A stretch of DNA of 64,000 bases from Rhabdophis nuchalis (GCA_039707465.1 CM077647.1:114202110-114266109), one strand, 5' to 3'; counted from the first letter of the stretch, positions 1 to 13,000 are shown. Notes: generated by a model not told the origin, from the sequence alone. A program made the numbers and translations.

Positions 1-200
1 AATGATTGAATGCATGGAACTTATGACATGAAATGTATGTATCTCTTTCCACCTTTTATTGAAATTATTTTGTATGAAGTCTCGGAGGAGGTTACCAACC
101 CTGACATGGAAGCTCTAAAATATTTGTAAAATACCCTATACACCCCTTTCCTATTATAAAATTGTAAAACCAATAAAAATTGTTATACAAAAAAATCATA
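1..200 (+). mobile_element. L1-type 3' end
   Basis: This is the same sequence as 61435-61633, where it follows an L1 ORF1 fragment. It ends CCAATAAAAATTGT and then an A-run, similar to the tail at 54700-54785. The 5' part lies outside the window. Confidence 0.6.
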
Positions 201-300
201 CCCACCCCACCTCCTCCAGTTAAATACACATAGGGTTGTTTTAAATAGATAAAAAGCTCATTATCAAAATCTGAGTGAAAGTGATTGTCTGAATTTTGTG

Positions 301-1004
301 CTTGCAATGAAAAAAAATGAAATTTTGATTTTGCTTTTTTTTAATTTCGAATTTGCTTTTGTTAACTAGATAGGCTTACATAGAAATGGCTTGTACATAC
401 TGTTGTGTAAAAGCAAAACATTTTGCTTGTAATATTATCTTTGCGATGCTAAAGAGAGTTGGAAGTTGGTGCCTTTTTCTTTCCTTTTCTCCCTTTGCAC
501 TATGTCTTTTCTTTTTCCATTACTTTTTAATTTGTCTTTGTATTTTATATTTTCAAAATCCAATAAAAATCATACATAGATAGATGGCCCTGCAATCAGT
601 GGAGCCAATAATCGTGGTTGAATTGTGGCTAAAGGAGAATTTTGGTATAATTATATTAAGATATACAATGAACTTTTGATTCAAAGTGTATAATTTAATA
701 CGATTTATAAGTAATGATGGTGGAAGAAACGCACAAGAGCTATATGTAACCAATCGACGCCCTTTCTACAGGATGTAATGAAGGATGATATTTTTTTTGG
801 TATTTCTGTTTAATTAAAAATTAAAAAATGTTTAGATCTTTTGTTAAAACAGTCAATTGTGCTTATCCAGAACAAGTTTTTGTTATATCCAATAAAATGA
901 CTTCCTTAAAATCATTTACTGAGATCCTACTGAAAGAAAGAGAAGTAAAAAGGCTGCAATTTCCATATAATCAATAATACAATATAATATATTTAATACA
1001 ATAT
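301..1004. other. AT-rich stretch without recognised genes
   Basis: A second CCAATAAAAAT end near 560-572, following a pyrimidine-rich stretch, could be another L1-like tail. Otherwise nothing is recognised. The stretch is repeated at 61735-62460. Confidence 0.4.
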
Positions 1005-1320
1005 AATGTGAAGCCACCTCGGACTTCACCCAGTTCACGCCTTGCCTCTGACCCTGTTGACCCCTCCCCCCAAAGTTTGTCATCAGTCACATTCCCCAAC
1101 AAAGCAATTCAGTGGGTCATACAAGTCCCTCCCTCCAGCCATTGCGGGACTGCATGGAGACGGCCTGAACTTTGGCCAGCTAGGACTGTTTTGTTTTGAC
1201 CGAGGTGTAAATTCCTCAGTGCAGCTATGAGGTACAATTTCCCATTCCCCTGCCTATGGCAACTCGGGAGCAGGTCATGAAAGCTTGCCATTTGTACCGT
1301 GTACAGTTGTTCTGCCAAGG
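1005..1320 (-). mobile_element. LTR-like repeat, solo copy
   Basis: This is homologous along its length to 49185-49475, which lies directly upstream of a decayed retrotransposon gag on the minus strand, and to 62461-62765. That context suggests part of an LTR. A further copy is created only by the segmental duplication. Confidence 0.45.
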
Positions 1321-1407
1321 CAATGTTTTATTAGCATCGGGTTTGGAAACCTCAGCTCAAATCTACTACTTCTTCTGCCAGCCATATCCTTGAAGACATA
1401 TTGTAAT

Positions 1408-1475
1408 GTATTTATTTATTTTTATTTTTATTAAATTTATACCCCGCCCTTCTCCAAACGGACCCAGGACGTTTG
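1408..1475 (-). mobile_element. L2/CR1-group LINE 3' end, short
   Basis: A T/A-rich tetranucleotide-like tail is followed by TTTATACCCCGCCC. This is the same 3' end seen at 34862 and 56930, inserted on the minus strand. Confidence 0.6.
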
Positions 1476-1555
1476 GAGAAGATTTGCAATGAAATTATTA
1501 ATATTAAATGTTATATTGTGTGTATGTATGTGTGAGTGTAAATGTGTGTGGGTGT

Positions 1556-1675
1556 GGCAGGAGAGGGGGGAGAAGGGGAGGGGGGAGAAGGGGAGGGGGA
1601 GGAAGGGGGAGGGGGAGGGAGGGAGGGAGGGGGAGGGGGGAGGGAGGGGCTGAGAGAGGGGGGGGTGTCTACACA
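1556..1675. repeat. Purine (GGGGA/GGGA) tract
   Basis: Nearly pure G/A on the plus strand. The counterpart at 63010-63115 differs in length. The stretch from here to 2598 is AT-rich and otherwise featureless. Confidence 0.85.
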
Positions 1676-2606
1676 GCAAACACACCTAACATTTTAGCCT
1701 TCTATTTTCTGCATTACAGCATTCTGAGGTGGGTTGGACTAAGACAGATAGGAAAATACTGGCCCAAAGTCGTTTTAAAATCATTAAATAAAATAAGTTA
1801 TTTTTATTTAAGTGCACAGCTTTAATTAATTTATTGAAATTAAAGCAACAAAAGAAGTATGAAAAACTGGGGCTCTATACTTTCTTTAATCAAACTATAG
1901 AAGAAACCTATAGATTATTGTAATTCCCCCAATTATATTAAGTTTCATACAATTTCAGGAAAAAGCAAATCAGTCTAATTTATCATCTACCAAGTTTAAA
2001 AACAATAAATATCCAGATCAGAGTGATCTAAATCATGTTAAACAAACAACTGTAAATTCTTTCCCCCTTCAATGAAATATAATATAAAAAATTTTATTCA
2101 AGCAATTTCAATTTTCTTAATAGATTTTTATATTCAATATATTTTTCAATGGTTTCTTTGGTTTATTAACAAACTGATGATTTAAGAACTGAGACAATTG
2201 GGAAGGTAGACTTTAGCAATACCACTTATCAGATGCACCAGACCACTGGTAGATCTTTGGTACACTAGTTAGAATGTTAATTTAACTATTCAGCAGCTAC
2301 TCAAGAAGAAGATTCAGGATATGCCCCACGGTAAAATTCAGTTTTCTTCTGGAAATGCAAACACAAAAAAGAAATATAAATTAAAAGTTTACTGTTCCTT
2401 TGAAAAAAAGAATGGCATAAGGATATTAACGCTTAAAATAATATACAATTTAAATTAAGTGGAGAGTGACCAGTAATCTAGTGAAATGTTGTGAGACTTT
2501 CCAAGCTGCAGTAGAAGAGAAAAATCACATAGTTACTGGCTGCCCAGGGGGGTTTACTTTAAACTTAGAATCTATATATGAATCAGAAAAATGCCATACC
2601 CTAGAC

Positions 2607-2910
2607 CAGGGATGTCAAACTCAATTTCATTGAGGATCATGTGACGGTTGTGTTTGATCTCGGGGCGGGGGTGGTAGTCATGGCTGAGTCACTCATTGAG
2701 GCTCCATTTTTGGCCGCGATGGCCTCCTGCAGCCCTTTGCCAGTGAAACAGAGCTCAGGGAGATCACGGGTGGCCCTCCCAAGCTCCATTTTCACTGGCA
2801 AAGGCACTATGGGCCAGTCCTTCACTGTTTCCAGGACAACCCCATGGGCTAGATCTAGCCCATCCCCATGGGCCAGATGTGGCACACGGACCTTGAGTTT
2901 GATACCCCTG
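2607..2910. mobile_element. hAT-type MITE with 8-bp target duplication
   Basis: Ends CAGGGATGTCAAACTC and GAGTTTGATACCCCTG are inverted repeats. They are flanked by CCCTAGAC at 2599-2606 and 2911-2918. It is 304 bp long and has no transposase. Confidence 0.88.
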
Positions 2911-2979
2911 CCCTAGACTGTGGCTTTCACTGTGCCATCCTCTACAATTCCAGGATTTCTTTCCTGATCAGCCACATGT

Positions 2980-3066
2980 AAAATGAGGGCCCAGGTTGTT
3001 GGGAACAATATGCTGGTTCTGTAAACCACTTAGAGGAGGCTGTAAAGCATTTTGAAGCAGTATATA
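2980..3066 (+). mobile_element. LINE 3'-end fragment split by a TIR transposon
   Basis: It carries the common squamate tail GTAAACCACTTAGAGGAGGC and ends at AGTATATA. It resumes at 4385 as AGTCTAGATGCTAG after the insertion at 3067-4382. Confidence 0.5.
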
Positions 3067-4382
3067 CCGTATTTTTTGGAGTATAAGACGCACCAAGGTT
3101 TTGAAGAGGCAAATTACAAAAAAAAGTAGGTAGGTAGGTAGATAGAGGGAGAGAGAGGGAGAGAAAGAAAGAGAAATATGGTAGGTAGGTAGATAAAGGA
3201 ATATAGAGAGAGAGAAAATAGAGAGAAATACAGTAGGTAGGTAAGGAGAGAGAGAGCAGGTAGGTAGGTAGGTAAAGGGAGATATAGAGAGAGAAATAGA
3301 GAGAGAGAGAAATACAGTAGGTAGCTTGGGAGAGATTGTGTCTGGGTAGGTAGATAGGTAAAGGGGGAGAGTAAGAAATACAGTAGGTATGTAGGGGGAG
3401 AGGGAGAATGTGTGGATAGGTAGGTAGAGGGATAGAGAGAGAGAAACAGAAAGAGAGAGAAATACTGTAGGTAGGTAGGGAGAGAGAGAGTGTGTGTGTG
3501 TAGGTAGGTAGGTAGGTAGGTAAAAGGATGAGAGAGAGACACAGAGAGAGAAATACAGTAAGTAGGGGGGGAGGGAGAGTGTGTGTGGGTAGGTAGGTAG
3601 GTAGGTAGGTAGGTAGGTGGGTGGGTGGGTGGGTGGGTGGGTGGGTGGGTGGGTGGGTAGGTAGGTAGGTAGGTAGGTATAAAGAGAGAGAGAAATTCAG
3701 TAGGGAGGGGGGGAGAGAGAGTGTGTGTAGTTAGGTAGGTAGAAGGATAGAGAGAGAGAAAGAGAGAAATACAGTAGGTAGAGAGAGAGAGAGAGATTAG
3801 GTTGATAGGTTGATGTTTTCAGGTGTATTTATCCATGTCCTGCAGAAGGAAATCGCTGACAAACCTTAAGACTTTGTTTCTATTGGCACAGAAACAGTTA
3901 AAGAGCCTTCCGAAAGGTGGGGGGAAGCCTTTCCACTCTCCAAAACAGTCAATTTCTCCGTGAAAGTGAGGCCGTTTTTTTTTCAAATAAAAATCATAAC
4001 TAGCCTTGGGGGGGGGCTTGCAGAGTGCTCCTGGGGGATTGGGGGGGGTCCAAAATGAGCAAAAACCCCGGCCCATTTATCGCGAAAACGGGCCATTTTT
4101 GTGGCAAATAAATTGCATGCATAGCCCTATGGAGGCTTATAGAGTGCTACTGGGGGTTTGGGGGAGGGGGAATCTGCCCGTTTGAGGCTAATTTCTGCCC
4201 TCTGCCCTCCCCAGCCCCCAGGAGCTCTCTGGAAGCCTCCATAAGGCTAGGCACAGCTAGTTTGGTGAAGGGGGTGGGGTTCCAGGAGGCAAAAAATGCT
4301 GCATTCAATGTATAAGACGCACCCAGATTTTCAGCCTCTTTTTAGAGGAAAAAAGGTGCATCTTATATTCCGAAAAATACGG
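3067..4382. mobile_element. TIR DNA transposon (TA target), non-autonomous
   Basis: Terminal inverted repeats CCGTATTTTTTGGAGTATAA and its complement near 4363-4382 enclose 1316 bp. TA is duplicated at both sides, and removing the element restores a continuous LINE tail. About 670 bp of the interior (3120-3795) is a GGTA/GAGA minisatellite. No transposase is visible. A one-ended relative lies at 57946. Confidence 0.75.
3120..3795. repeat. Compound GGTA / GAGA / AATACAGTAGGT minisatellite
   Basis: Irregular 50-70-bp units combine (GGTA)n, (GA)n and an AAATACAGTAGGTAGGTAGG-like core. The complement of the same unit occurs inside all three Helitrons in this window. Confidence 0.85.
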
Positions 4383-4452
4383 TAAGTCTAGATGCTAGAG
4401 CTATTCTGAAAATAATCTTTTTAAATGTGGCTTTTTAGATCTCCATTTGGGA

Positions 4453-4930
4453 CAAGTTAGATAGATAGATAGATTTATTTTTCTATACCGCGTCCTCTCC
4501 CCAGAGGGACTCGGAGCGGTGCACAGGGAAAATTAAAACAGCATAAAATATATACATAAATAAATACAATAAAAACAAATTAAATCAACTGTCCCTGTAC
4601 TAAAATCCCCATTTTAAAATTAACATTCCCTAACCCCTGAGGTAGAGACTAACCTAGGCCGGCCAAGCAGAAAAAGTGAGTTTTTAGTTTCTGACGGAAG
4701 GAGCGGAGGTCCATGGTCATCCTAATGTCGGGGGGAAGGTCGTTCCAGAGGGCTGGGCCCGCCACAGAGAGAGCCCTTCCCCTGGGCGTCGCCCGCTGAC
4801 AAAGTCTAGTGGACGGCACCCGGAGAAGTCCCTCTCTGTGGGAGCGAATCGGCCGGGAAGATGTATGGGGCAGAATCCGATCCCGCAGATAGCTAGGTCC
4901 CGAGCCATGGAGCGCTTTGTGAGAAATGTG
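4453..4930 (-). mobile_element. L2/CR1-group LINE 3' fragment
   Basis: The minus strand encodes a decayed version of the family C-terminus (...RFAPTERDFSGCRPL...GRRPGEGLSLW), as in the longer copy at 34862-35900. Its 3' end is at 4453, next to a GATA-like run. Confidence 0.7.
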
Positions 4931-5009
4931 CCTGAACTGAGATGAATTTGGTTTTTCGCTGTTGTATGTAATGGCAGGATGTTATTATACTGAATTTACA
5001 TTGATAGCA

Positions 5010-5015
5010 TTTATT
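5010..5015 (-). other. Candidate polyadenylation signal of the mucin gene
   Basis: AATAAA on the minus strand, about 475 bases past the proposed stop. The stretch 4930-5487 between the stop and an L2 insertion would be the 3' UTR. It is AT-rich and shows no other feature. Confidence 0.35.
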
Positions 5016-5487
5016 ATGACTATAGTTGCTATATACATTTTACTGTACCATATTAAATGTATTATACGTTATTTAAAAAATATTTAAATGTAAGCCACTT
5101 TGTATTAAAGTATTTTACTTAGAGTCATAAATTGCACAAAACAATTCTAATAAGTAAATCAGTTCATGTTACATGTTGCCATCTTGAAAAGTTTGGTATC
5201 ATTTATGTTATGTTGTCCACTTCAACTAATCATTCCTGAGGACAGGTTATTTATGAGCCATTTCAAAAGAGCAAGCCTGTATAAAAATCCTTGAAGGATT
5301 CCCCCCACTTCTAATCAAAATCCTTTTGCAGTTCCATTATGGCAGAAGATTTCACAAATGCTCATTCAAAATTTCAACGTGACTAATTCATCTCTGAGAA
5401 ACGAAATCATATTCTTAGAAGCCAACCCATAGTGTATTTTTTGTTTGATATGAAAACAGGCTGTACACACCTGCAGTGAGGTATTTA

Positions 5488-5525
5488 CTAGGTGAAGTGA
5501 TAGGTGTTGTTTCTGTCTTGATGTT
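5488..5525 (-). CDS. MUC17-like: Mucin exon 10: end of cytoplasmic tail and stop
   Basis: A T-rich tract ending in TTTAG precedes AACATCAAG at 5525. With incoming phase 1 the product is EHQDRNNTYHFT followed by TAG at 5490-5488. The N-x-Y-x-F pattern resembles the tail exon of human MUC12/MUC17, which there continues to a longer C-terminus. A usable donor (GCAG before GTGTGT, near 5472) follows the stop, so the ancestral exon may have spliced onward. Confidence 0.55.
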
Positions 5526-8500
5526 CTAAAAAAAAACAACCCATAAAATTAGAATAACTATGATACACACATACTTTCAACATCCTATCTATATTCTATG
5601 AGGACGTAATGACATCCCCTTACACTTCATCGTACTTTTGGTCTAAACCCTGGAAACCAAAATCCTGACCCTCAAGACAGAAAACGTCTATGCCGGCTGC
5701 CTGTGCTTAACACAGATGCCATTTTCCTCATGACAGAAAGAATTATTACCATCCCAGGATGAGACCGCTGATTTATTCATAATGTTCAGACCGCCTGGAG
5801 GTGTCCATTCTTCATCTGCATCCTCTCCATACCAGGTGTCAGCTTCAACAGACCAGCTGCAATCACAAAGATAGGTCAGTATAAAAAGGTAAAGCTTATT
5901 TCCATGGGACAGATTATTCTTTTCATGACTCACTTGAACTGCAGGTAACCAAATGTTTCTTTTCCCAAAATGGCATCCTTTCACTTGTTAGGGCAATTCT
6001 GCATTGAGCCCAAAAGCAATTATCTCCCCTACTACTCTCAGCTCTTTCCTAAGCCAGCTTCAGAAATTCTGGACAGGCAATGGCCACTCCAAGATCAGAC
6101 TGATTATTCCCTCTGCTGCTTCCACTTCTCATTCTTGCAGAGAAGCCAAATTGGACTGGCTCCCACATGCACCAGTCTACCAATGGCTGCATTTTCCTTT
6201 TAAGGATTTTTCCCTCTCTTCACTCCTGGCACTTTTTCTCTGCTTCCTTGTATGTTTGCATACATTGATGTCTTTACGCAACATATTCCTTCCCACATTT
6301 CTGTTTTGGACAGTAAATTAGACCATTTTTTCTCCCCACCCCATTTTTGTAACACTATTGTTCTGCTTCATTGAAGCAGATTAGTTTCATATAAATTAAA
6401 CAATATTCCCATCTTGCAACTTTAAGGTTTTTAAAAAGGAAAGAAAAAGCAGGAGAAAAAGAGAGGAGACTGTGGACAACTCTGGGCAGGTACTGGAATA
6501 CAAAAATAGCACGTTATACTTGGCATGAACATATGTTAAAAGAGTAGCTACTGAGCGATATAAACTCCCTTGATTCAATGGGGCATTGCTTTATTGACTG
6601 AAATACTACTTTTAAAAAATATGAAGAACATTGCAGTCTGGAAATCTAGGGCAGCAACCCTATGTTGGAAGTGAGGAGACACATCTGATATTGCAGCCAA
6701 TCAGAACTGGAGTGGCTACTAAAATGGAACAAAGTGCTGGAGACCTATCTGAAAGGCATAGCATCTCAGAAAGCTAGAAAACCTAGATAGGGTAAGGTTG
6801 CATTTGCAATGGAGTGGATTGGAAGGGAGACCCTGTTACCTATTCCTGTAACAGGTGGTCCATATTAATGATGGGTGAAAGCAAGTGTATGGACCTATCT
6901 TTAAATAACCAGAATTAACTTTTTATTATATATATTAAACATTTCAAGGTTTCTGGGCATTCTCACATTTCAACATCCTCCTAAGTCAGATATAAGGGTC
7001 CATGTCCTCCTCGATTATTTTGTAATATTGGGCTTATGCTTCTTACCTGTTCGTAGATTTCTTCCGCTTGGCTCTGATGAGGAACACAGTCAGGATGGTA
7101 CTGACCACAAAGAGCACAGCCAGGGCAAGACCAAGGCCTAGGGCAGCCTTTTGGACACGTGTTTGACAGTAACTATCCGGGTACCAGAATATATCCAAAT
7201 TATTGCAACTATGGGAAAGAGAAAAATTGATAAAGAAGGCTACCTACCTCAGAAGGTTCTGGGTAGCTCCCAAAAGCAAAACTTCATTGAAAAATTATAA
7301 AATTAAATTAATTAAACATGAAAACATAAAAGCCAAATAATATAATACTAGTAGACATTAAATCACAATTTTCAGGATCTGTGCTAATGTCAAACTTCTG
7401 CAACCTATCTTCTGGTGTCTTAGTAAGGAGGGAGCCATCCTAACTTTTCAGGGTAGAAAAATAGAATCCCAGAGTTAAGGTAGCTATGGAAAAAGCTTTT
7501 CTGTCAGCACCCAGGCCATCTAGAGAGAGCAACTCAAACCAGATACATTTCCATAGAGTGCATAGGTTGGGAAGAGTCTGCTTTGAGAAAACAGGCTTGC
7601 AGAAATTGAGGAACCAAACCATAAACAGCTTTGTAGGTAACAACAAAGTACCCAGAAATAGACTGGGAATCAAAGCAAGGTTTGCGAGCTGTGTAGAAGT
7701 CTACTAAAATAAATTGGCATACCAGAAAGCATTTTATTGCATTAACTTGTCATGACAGTCTCCTAATACATGAAGATTGGAGAAGTAGTGACACTATTCT
7801 TTATTTCTTAAAGTTGAAGCAGAACTTTGAGTTCATTCCCAACTTTGGTTGTGCCAGTTCTTAATTTTATGTCTCCAGTGTTCTGGGAATCTTTTGTGTT
7901 GAACCATGAAATGCTCCTGAGTCTGCATATAGGGAGAAGTCATTTGGAAGCAATTTCTTCCAAGACTTTCACCAAATCCTTCTTAGGGAACTCAGAGTCA
8001 CCGTGGAACGACCTTCGTGCTTATTCAGAACCTTTCTGTTGGAAATCCTAGGGATCTCCCTAGGGAGATCGTTCTAATTGATTTTCTCTTCTGCCCTAGT
8101 TGGTTTGGTGGGGAGTTTCCATATAATTAGAAAGTTATCTGTCCATGGCATAAAGTGACAAAAAATTTATCCATACAGGAGTCATAAATAACTTCTCCAA
8201 AGTAAAAAAACAGAACAAGCTTCTAGCTATTTGCATGATTGTCATGACAGCAATGAATTTCTGAGCAGCTTCTAACTTATCCTCCAAAGAAATAAAGACT
8301 GAAACCCTCCAAGACGATGAAGCTCCAAATCCTTCCATAGATCAGGGGAGGAAAACATTTAAAATTTTCTTGAAGTTGTCTTATTTTCAAATGTAGAGAT
8401 TTCATTTTTCTCCTCCATTCCTAAACATTGCAATCCCTCAAATCCCTCAGGCCTTGTAGGTTCTATGGGGGTTTCAGCACTCCATGAGAGTCCTTTGGGG

Positions 8501-9158
8501 CCAACCAAACTATATCAAGATTCTCTTTCATTGTACGTAGTTTCTGCTTTTCTCATTTTCTTCATTTTTCTTAAAATCCTACAAGTTGAATATATTTAGA
8601 TAATTACGTTATAACAACTTTGGTATGAAATGGAAAATGTGGGATTCTACAGGCAGAAAAATTTATGAAGGTAAAAGAGGCCCCTATTAGAACTAGAAAC
8701 TAATGAAGAATCTAAGGACTCCTTTGATACTACTCCTCCTCCTCATTCGGTCTACTTACATGCAGTGGGGGCCTTTTTCAGAGACGCGGCAAACACCATT
8801 GAAGCAGTTCATGGAATCTGGAGTGTCTTTGAAACATCTTGAGATACAGCGCACAGTACCATTCATTTTGTGGGGATAATAGTAGTCTGCATACTCTGGA
8901 CTACTTGCATGTTTACAGGTGTCTGGGGAAAAAAAGAGGTGCTAAATATATAATGAAATATGGGCAATACATGTAGGTCAAACCAACAAGCTCTACTGCA
9001 ACAAACTAGGAACTGGTGACTGAAATGCAGCAAATTTGCCCTGTTCCCACTCCAACTGCCCCACGAACAGAACAAAAGCAGTTTTGAAAAATATCCTTCC
9101 ATGGTAGAAAATAAAAGATAGCAAGATGAGCAAGAATGAGTTGTCATCATGATGGAAC

Positions 9159-9216
<58 letters not shown>

Positions 9217-9220
9217 CAGA

Positions 9221-9252
<32 letters not shown>

Positions 9253-9981
9253 CAGAGAGACAGAGAGACAGAAAGACAGAGAGAGAGACAGAGAGAGAGA
9301 GACAGAGACAGAGAGAGAGAGAGAGAGAGACAGACAAAGACAGAGACAGAGACAGAGACAGAGAAGACAGAGACAGAGACAGATGCTTGTAAGAACTGAA
9401 AGAATTTATGGGTGGCACAGTTCTGCAATGAAGCATTAAATTCTATTACAAAACAGATGTGGGGACTGAAAACTCATCCTTTCCATCTTTCTTTGGGCTC
9501 TTCCTCATATCCTTCTAATCATAGCATAAATGTGTCCTTATAGTATATCTCTAACTTTTTTCCCTTTCTGTTTCTGTACTATTTATAGTAAAAAACAATA
9601 TTTATTTATGGCCGTTGAGCTTTAGCTAAATAAAATACAAGCCCCTTTTATATTTTCTTCATCTTTGTTCCTCGACCATGAATGTTCCACTTTTTTCCCA
9701 TTATTGTTCAAATAATTTCTCAATATTTCTGGATTTTTCTCCATTTGCTAAGATAATAATTATAGTGTTTTCTGTATTCCCAGGCAGTCTGTTAGTACTG
9801 TCTGTGTTGGGTCTGACAATTGATGCCCATAAGTTTTTCTGCTGGCTCAAGGATTAGTACGTTAACATAAATGAAGAACATAAATGACAACATCTGTTAG
9901 CATGACCTGCACAGCTTTTTCTTCACCTTCTGTCATTGCCTCACTGCTAATGCTACAAGTGAACATACAGGAGCTGGAGAA

Positions 9982-10055
<74 letters not shown>

Positions 10056-13000
10056 GTGAGTGAGTGAGTGAGTGAGTGAGTGAGTGAGTGAGTGAGTGAG
10101 TGAGTGAGTGAGTAATTCTCCATGGATTTGGTCTGGTGAGTCCTCTTGGCCTGCCATGATGGAGTTACGGGATTGACACTACAAGTTGATATAAAGTAAT
10201 TTGATGAGATGGAATGACGTGATTGGTGGATGGCATCTATATATCAACAATGCTTCTGGGCACTTTCATTTATGTATGAAAAGTCAGCAGTTCAGATATC
10301 AGTGGTACTTTTAGCAATTCTACATTTAAAATGTGGATTGAACAATTTCATAATTTGGAAATATAAAGCAATAATCATGACACAACTGAAACTTACCTTT
10401 ATATGATAAACTTGAATTTAGAATTGAGATGGGTAAAGGAACAAAGCACAGTTCTGGTCCTGGGGGAAAATATAGTTGTGTGAATTAGGTATCTGGGGTG
10501 GTTATATATCTGTATATTCCCTTCAAGATTCTTCTGCATTAAAAATGCTGTGATATTAAATAGGATCCCCGGCACCAAAATAATGGTCTTTTTGAAGTAA
10601 ACTGGGGAAGAATAAATCATCAAATGATATGTCAAACATTCATCAATGTCTAAGATTTTTAAAAGTCTTCTCTTGCCTGACTAGGGCCTCCAGTTCCTCA
10701 GGCTTCAATCATATACCTGGCTATCTTTGTAGCCAACAATTTTAGAATGTATATCCTTGTTGATTGCACTGTGAGCTACCAGTGAGTATGAGTTGCCTTG
10801 TCTAACCACTCGCTTGTGTTCTTGCAATCTGGTGGTTAGCTTCCTCCCTATCCTAAATAGTCACACACCGTATGGCAGAGTGAGAGGCTAATTGTTTGGC
10901 ACACCCTGCCATGCATAAAAAGTATTTCAGAAGCAGTAGATCACAGCTTCCGAAATCTGCAAGTAGGATCTCACGCTGTCCAGAGGTTACCATATGAGGA
11001 CAAATCATACATTGCAAAGATCTCTTGGAGGTGAGATATACTAATGTAACCTACTGGATCCCCTGCATGGATTGCCCCTATGTAGGGCAGGAAGGAAGGA
11101 AGTTACCCACAACAAGTATACAAGTGAGCGGTCAGAGGAGGATGCCAAACCCATTGATAGTCTCACATTGCAATGAACAATGACATACGTTCCAGTTCGA
11201 AGCTACTAAATTGTAGGCTGTGCAGCTGCAAAGTTAGCCAGGTAAATGATTGAAGTCTGGGAATCAGGTCCTTGTCAGCCAACAGAAGTGCTGATTTACC
11301 ACCATCAGGTACTTATCAAGTACTTAAGAGCAAAGCTTTGGCAACCAATAGGAAGACAACACATAAATATCATCCAAAGAATAGCCCAAAGCGCATATTC
11401 CAGTAAAGTGAAGATCCCTGAGGATGGGTTCCAGCATGAATCCGAAAACTTGGACAACTAAATCTCTGGTGCCATCTACTGATCCAGACTGCATCCTGCA
11501 ACATTATCCTGGGACCCAGATATTTGCCTTCATTCAGGCAAAATAAAAAGATGTATTTGCTGCCCTCTAGTGGCTATTTTGAGACGTGCAGCACAGATAT
11601 GGTATCTTGCTATATCCCTCCCATTATTAAATTTTGTGACAAGGGGAAGCCATTTTCTGTTCCTGCAGAAAAAAGGTGGCTCATTCTAAAAACACTCTTG
11701 TCTAAAAGGAGAAGTAGCCAGGAATCTTGCTTATTTGTCAGTCAAAGGAAATCACGTTCAAGCAGAAGAGTTTACCAAGCTAGACCATACCTGAATCCCT
11801 GGCACAGTCCCCCTCAGTTTCGATGTTTACCAAGGTGTTATTCACTTCCTTTGTAATATTCTCCACCTGCTGATTGATCTTTTCCTCTTTGTTCTCTATA
11901 CTTCCTACTTCAATTATGACTTTATGCTCCACAATAATGCTGCCACTCCTAAGAGAACAATGAAAGAAGAAAGAACAATTCCTGAACTACCCTTTATTTC
12001 TCCATGAAGATATGCTAAAGACTGTGATAGCCCCACCCCTTTCCTCCATCAAGTGCAAAGCGAACTAGTACGTCTACTCCATTTCTACTCCATTTAATCC
12101 ACAGAACAGTTTTCCGAGAGAGCTTAGAATAAAAGTTTCAGACTAGGCCAAAGTTCCTCTGGCAGCTTCATAACCGAGTGGGATTTCAACCTGGACTTTA
12201 GTCCAATTCTAGCTGCTTTAACTTGCAAGAGCATTTTTCATCCCCCTCATATGTTTCCTGGAACACATGATGCCTGAACGTATTTGCAAAACATGCTCAG
12301 GCCCTGGTCTACCCACATGGTTAAAAAAAAGAAGAAGGTAAGAAATCTGAAGAGTTACTTAAACCAAAAAAGAGGATCCACAATGGGAGAAAAGTTCTAC
12401 CCATATTCAAGTTCACTTGATGCCTCAACATCCCAAAGAATAATGAGATCTCTTTTTAGACACCCACCTCATTCGTAAGATCTCCACATCACTGTATCCA
12501 GGGACATCTTTATAAACAGTTTTCATCTACAAGGGAGAAAAAGTAAAAGAAAGCCTTCATAAGCAAAGAAACCTATGCCAGGAAAGAGACTTGAATTAGA
12601 AACAAGCCTCCTAAAGCATTGAGTATGTGGTCTGTGCTGTGTCTTGTCTAATTCTCCAGCTGCAAAAAGCTGAGAATCCAAGAAGTGAGTTTTTGATTGG
12701 GAAGAAGACACGTTCTTGGTATGAATTAGGAGTGCTGGCCTCGGTTAAAGAAGAGTGTAAGATACATTGCACTGAAATGGTGACATTGATCAGCTGTGGG
12801 CAGGGGTGGGATTCACTTACCTTCCCTACCAGTACGCAAATATAAGCGCATGCACCTCTTCTGCACATGCACACAGCTTCATGCACATGTGCAGAGCTCA
12901 TGCATTACATTGGGGGGAGGTGGAGCCTCCCGCAGTCACCGCTATCAGTTCTCCTGAACCGGAGAGAACTGGCTAAATACCACCTCTGGACATAAGCTAT

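Larger units (their letters stand above)
1..2550 (+). repeat. Left copy of a long direct repeat (segmental duplication)
   Basis: Base 1 aligns with 61435 and the match runs without a break to about 2550 against 64000. Small indels shift the offset from 61434 to 61450. The repeat is cut by the window edge on the left here and on the right in the other copy, so its true length is unknown. Confidence 0.95.

Noticed and set aside
5688..5984. 98-codon minus-strand frame as a separate gene
   Set aside because: Its middle is mucin exon 9; the N-terminal part is intron and the C-terminal part read-through past the donor.
9136..9439. Open frames of R-E-R-E and S-L-S-L repeats
   Set aside because: Pure products of the GA microsatellite on both strands.
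11524..11856. Plus-strand frame of 110 codons
   Set aside because: It lies antisense to mucin exon 6 and intron DNA and resembles no protein.
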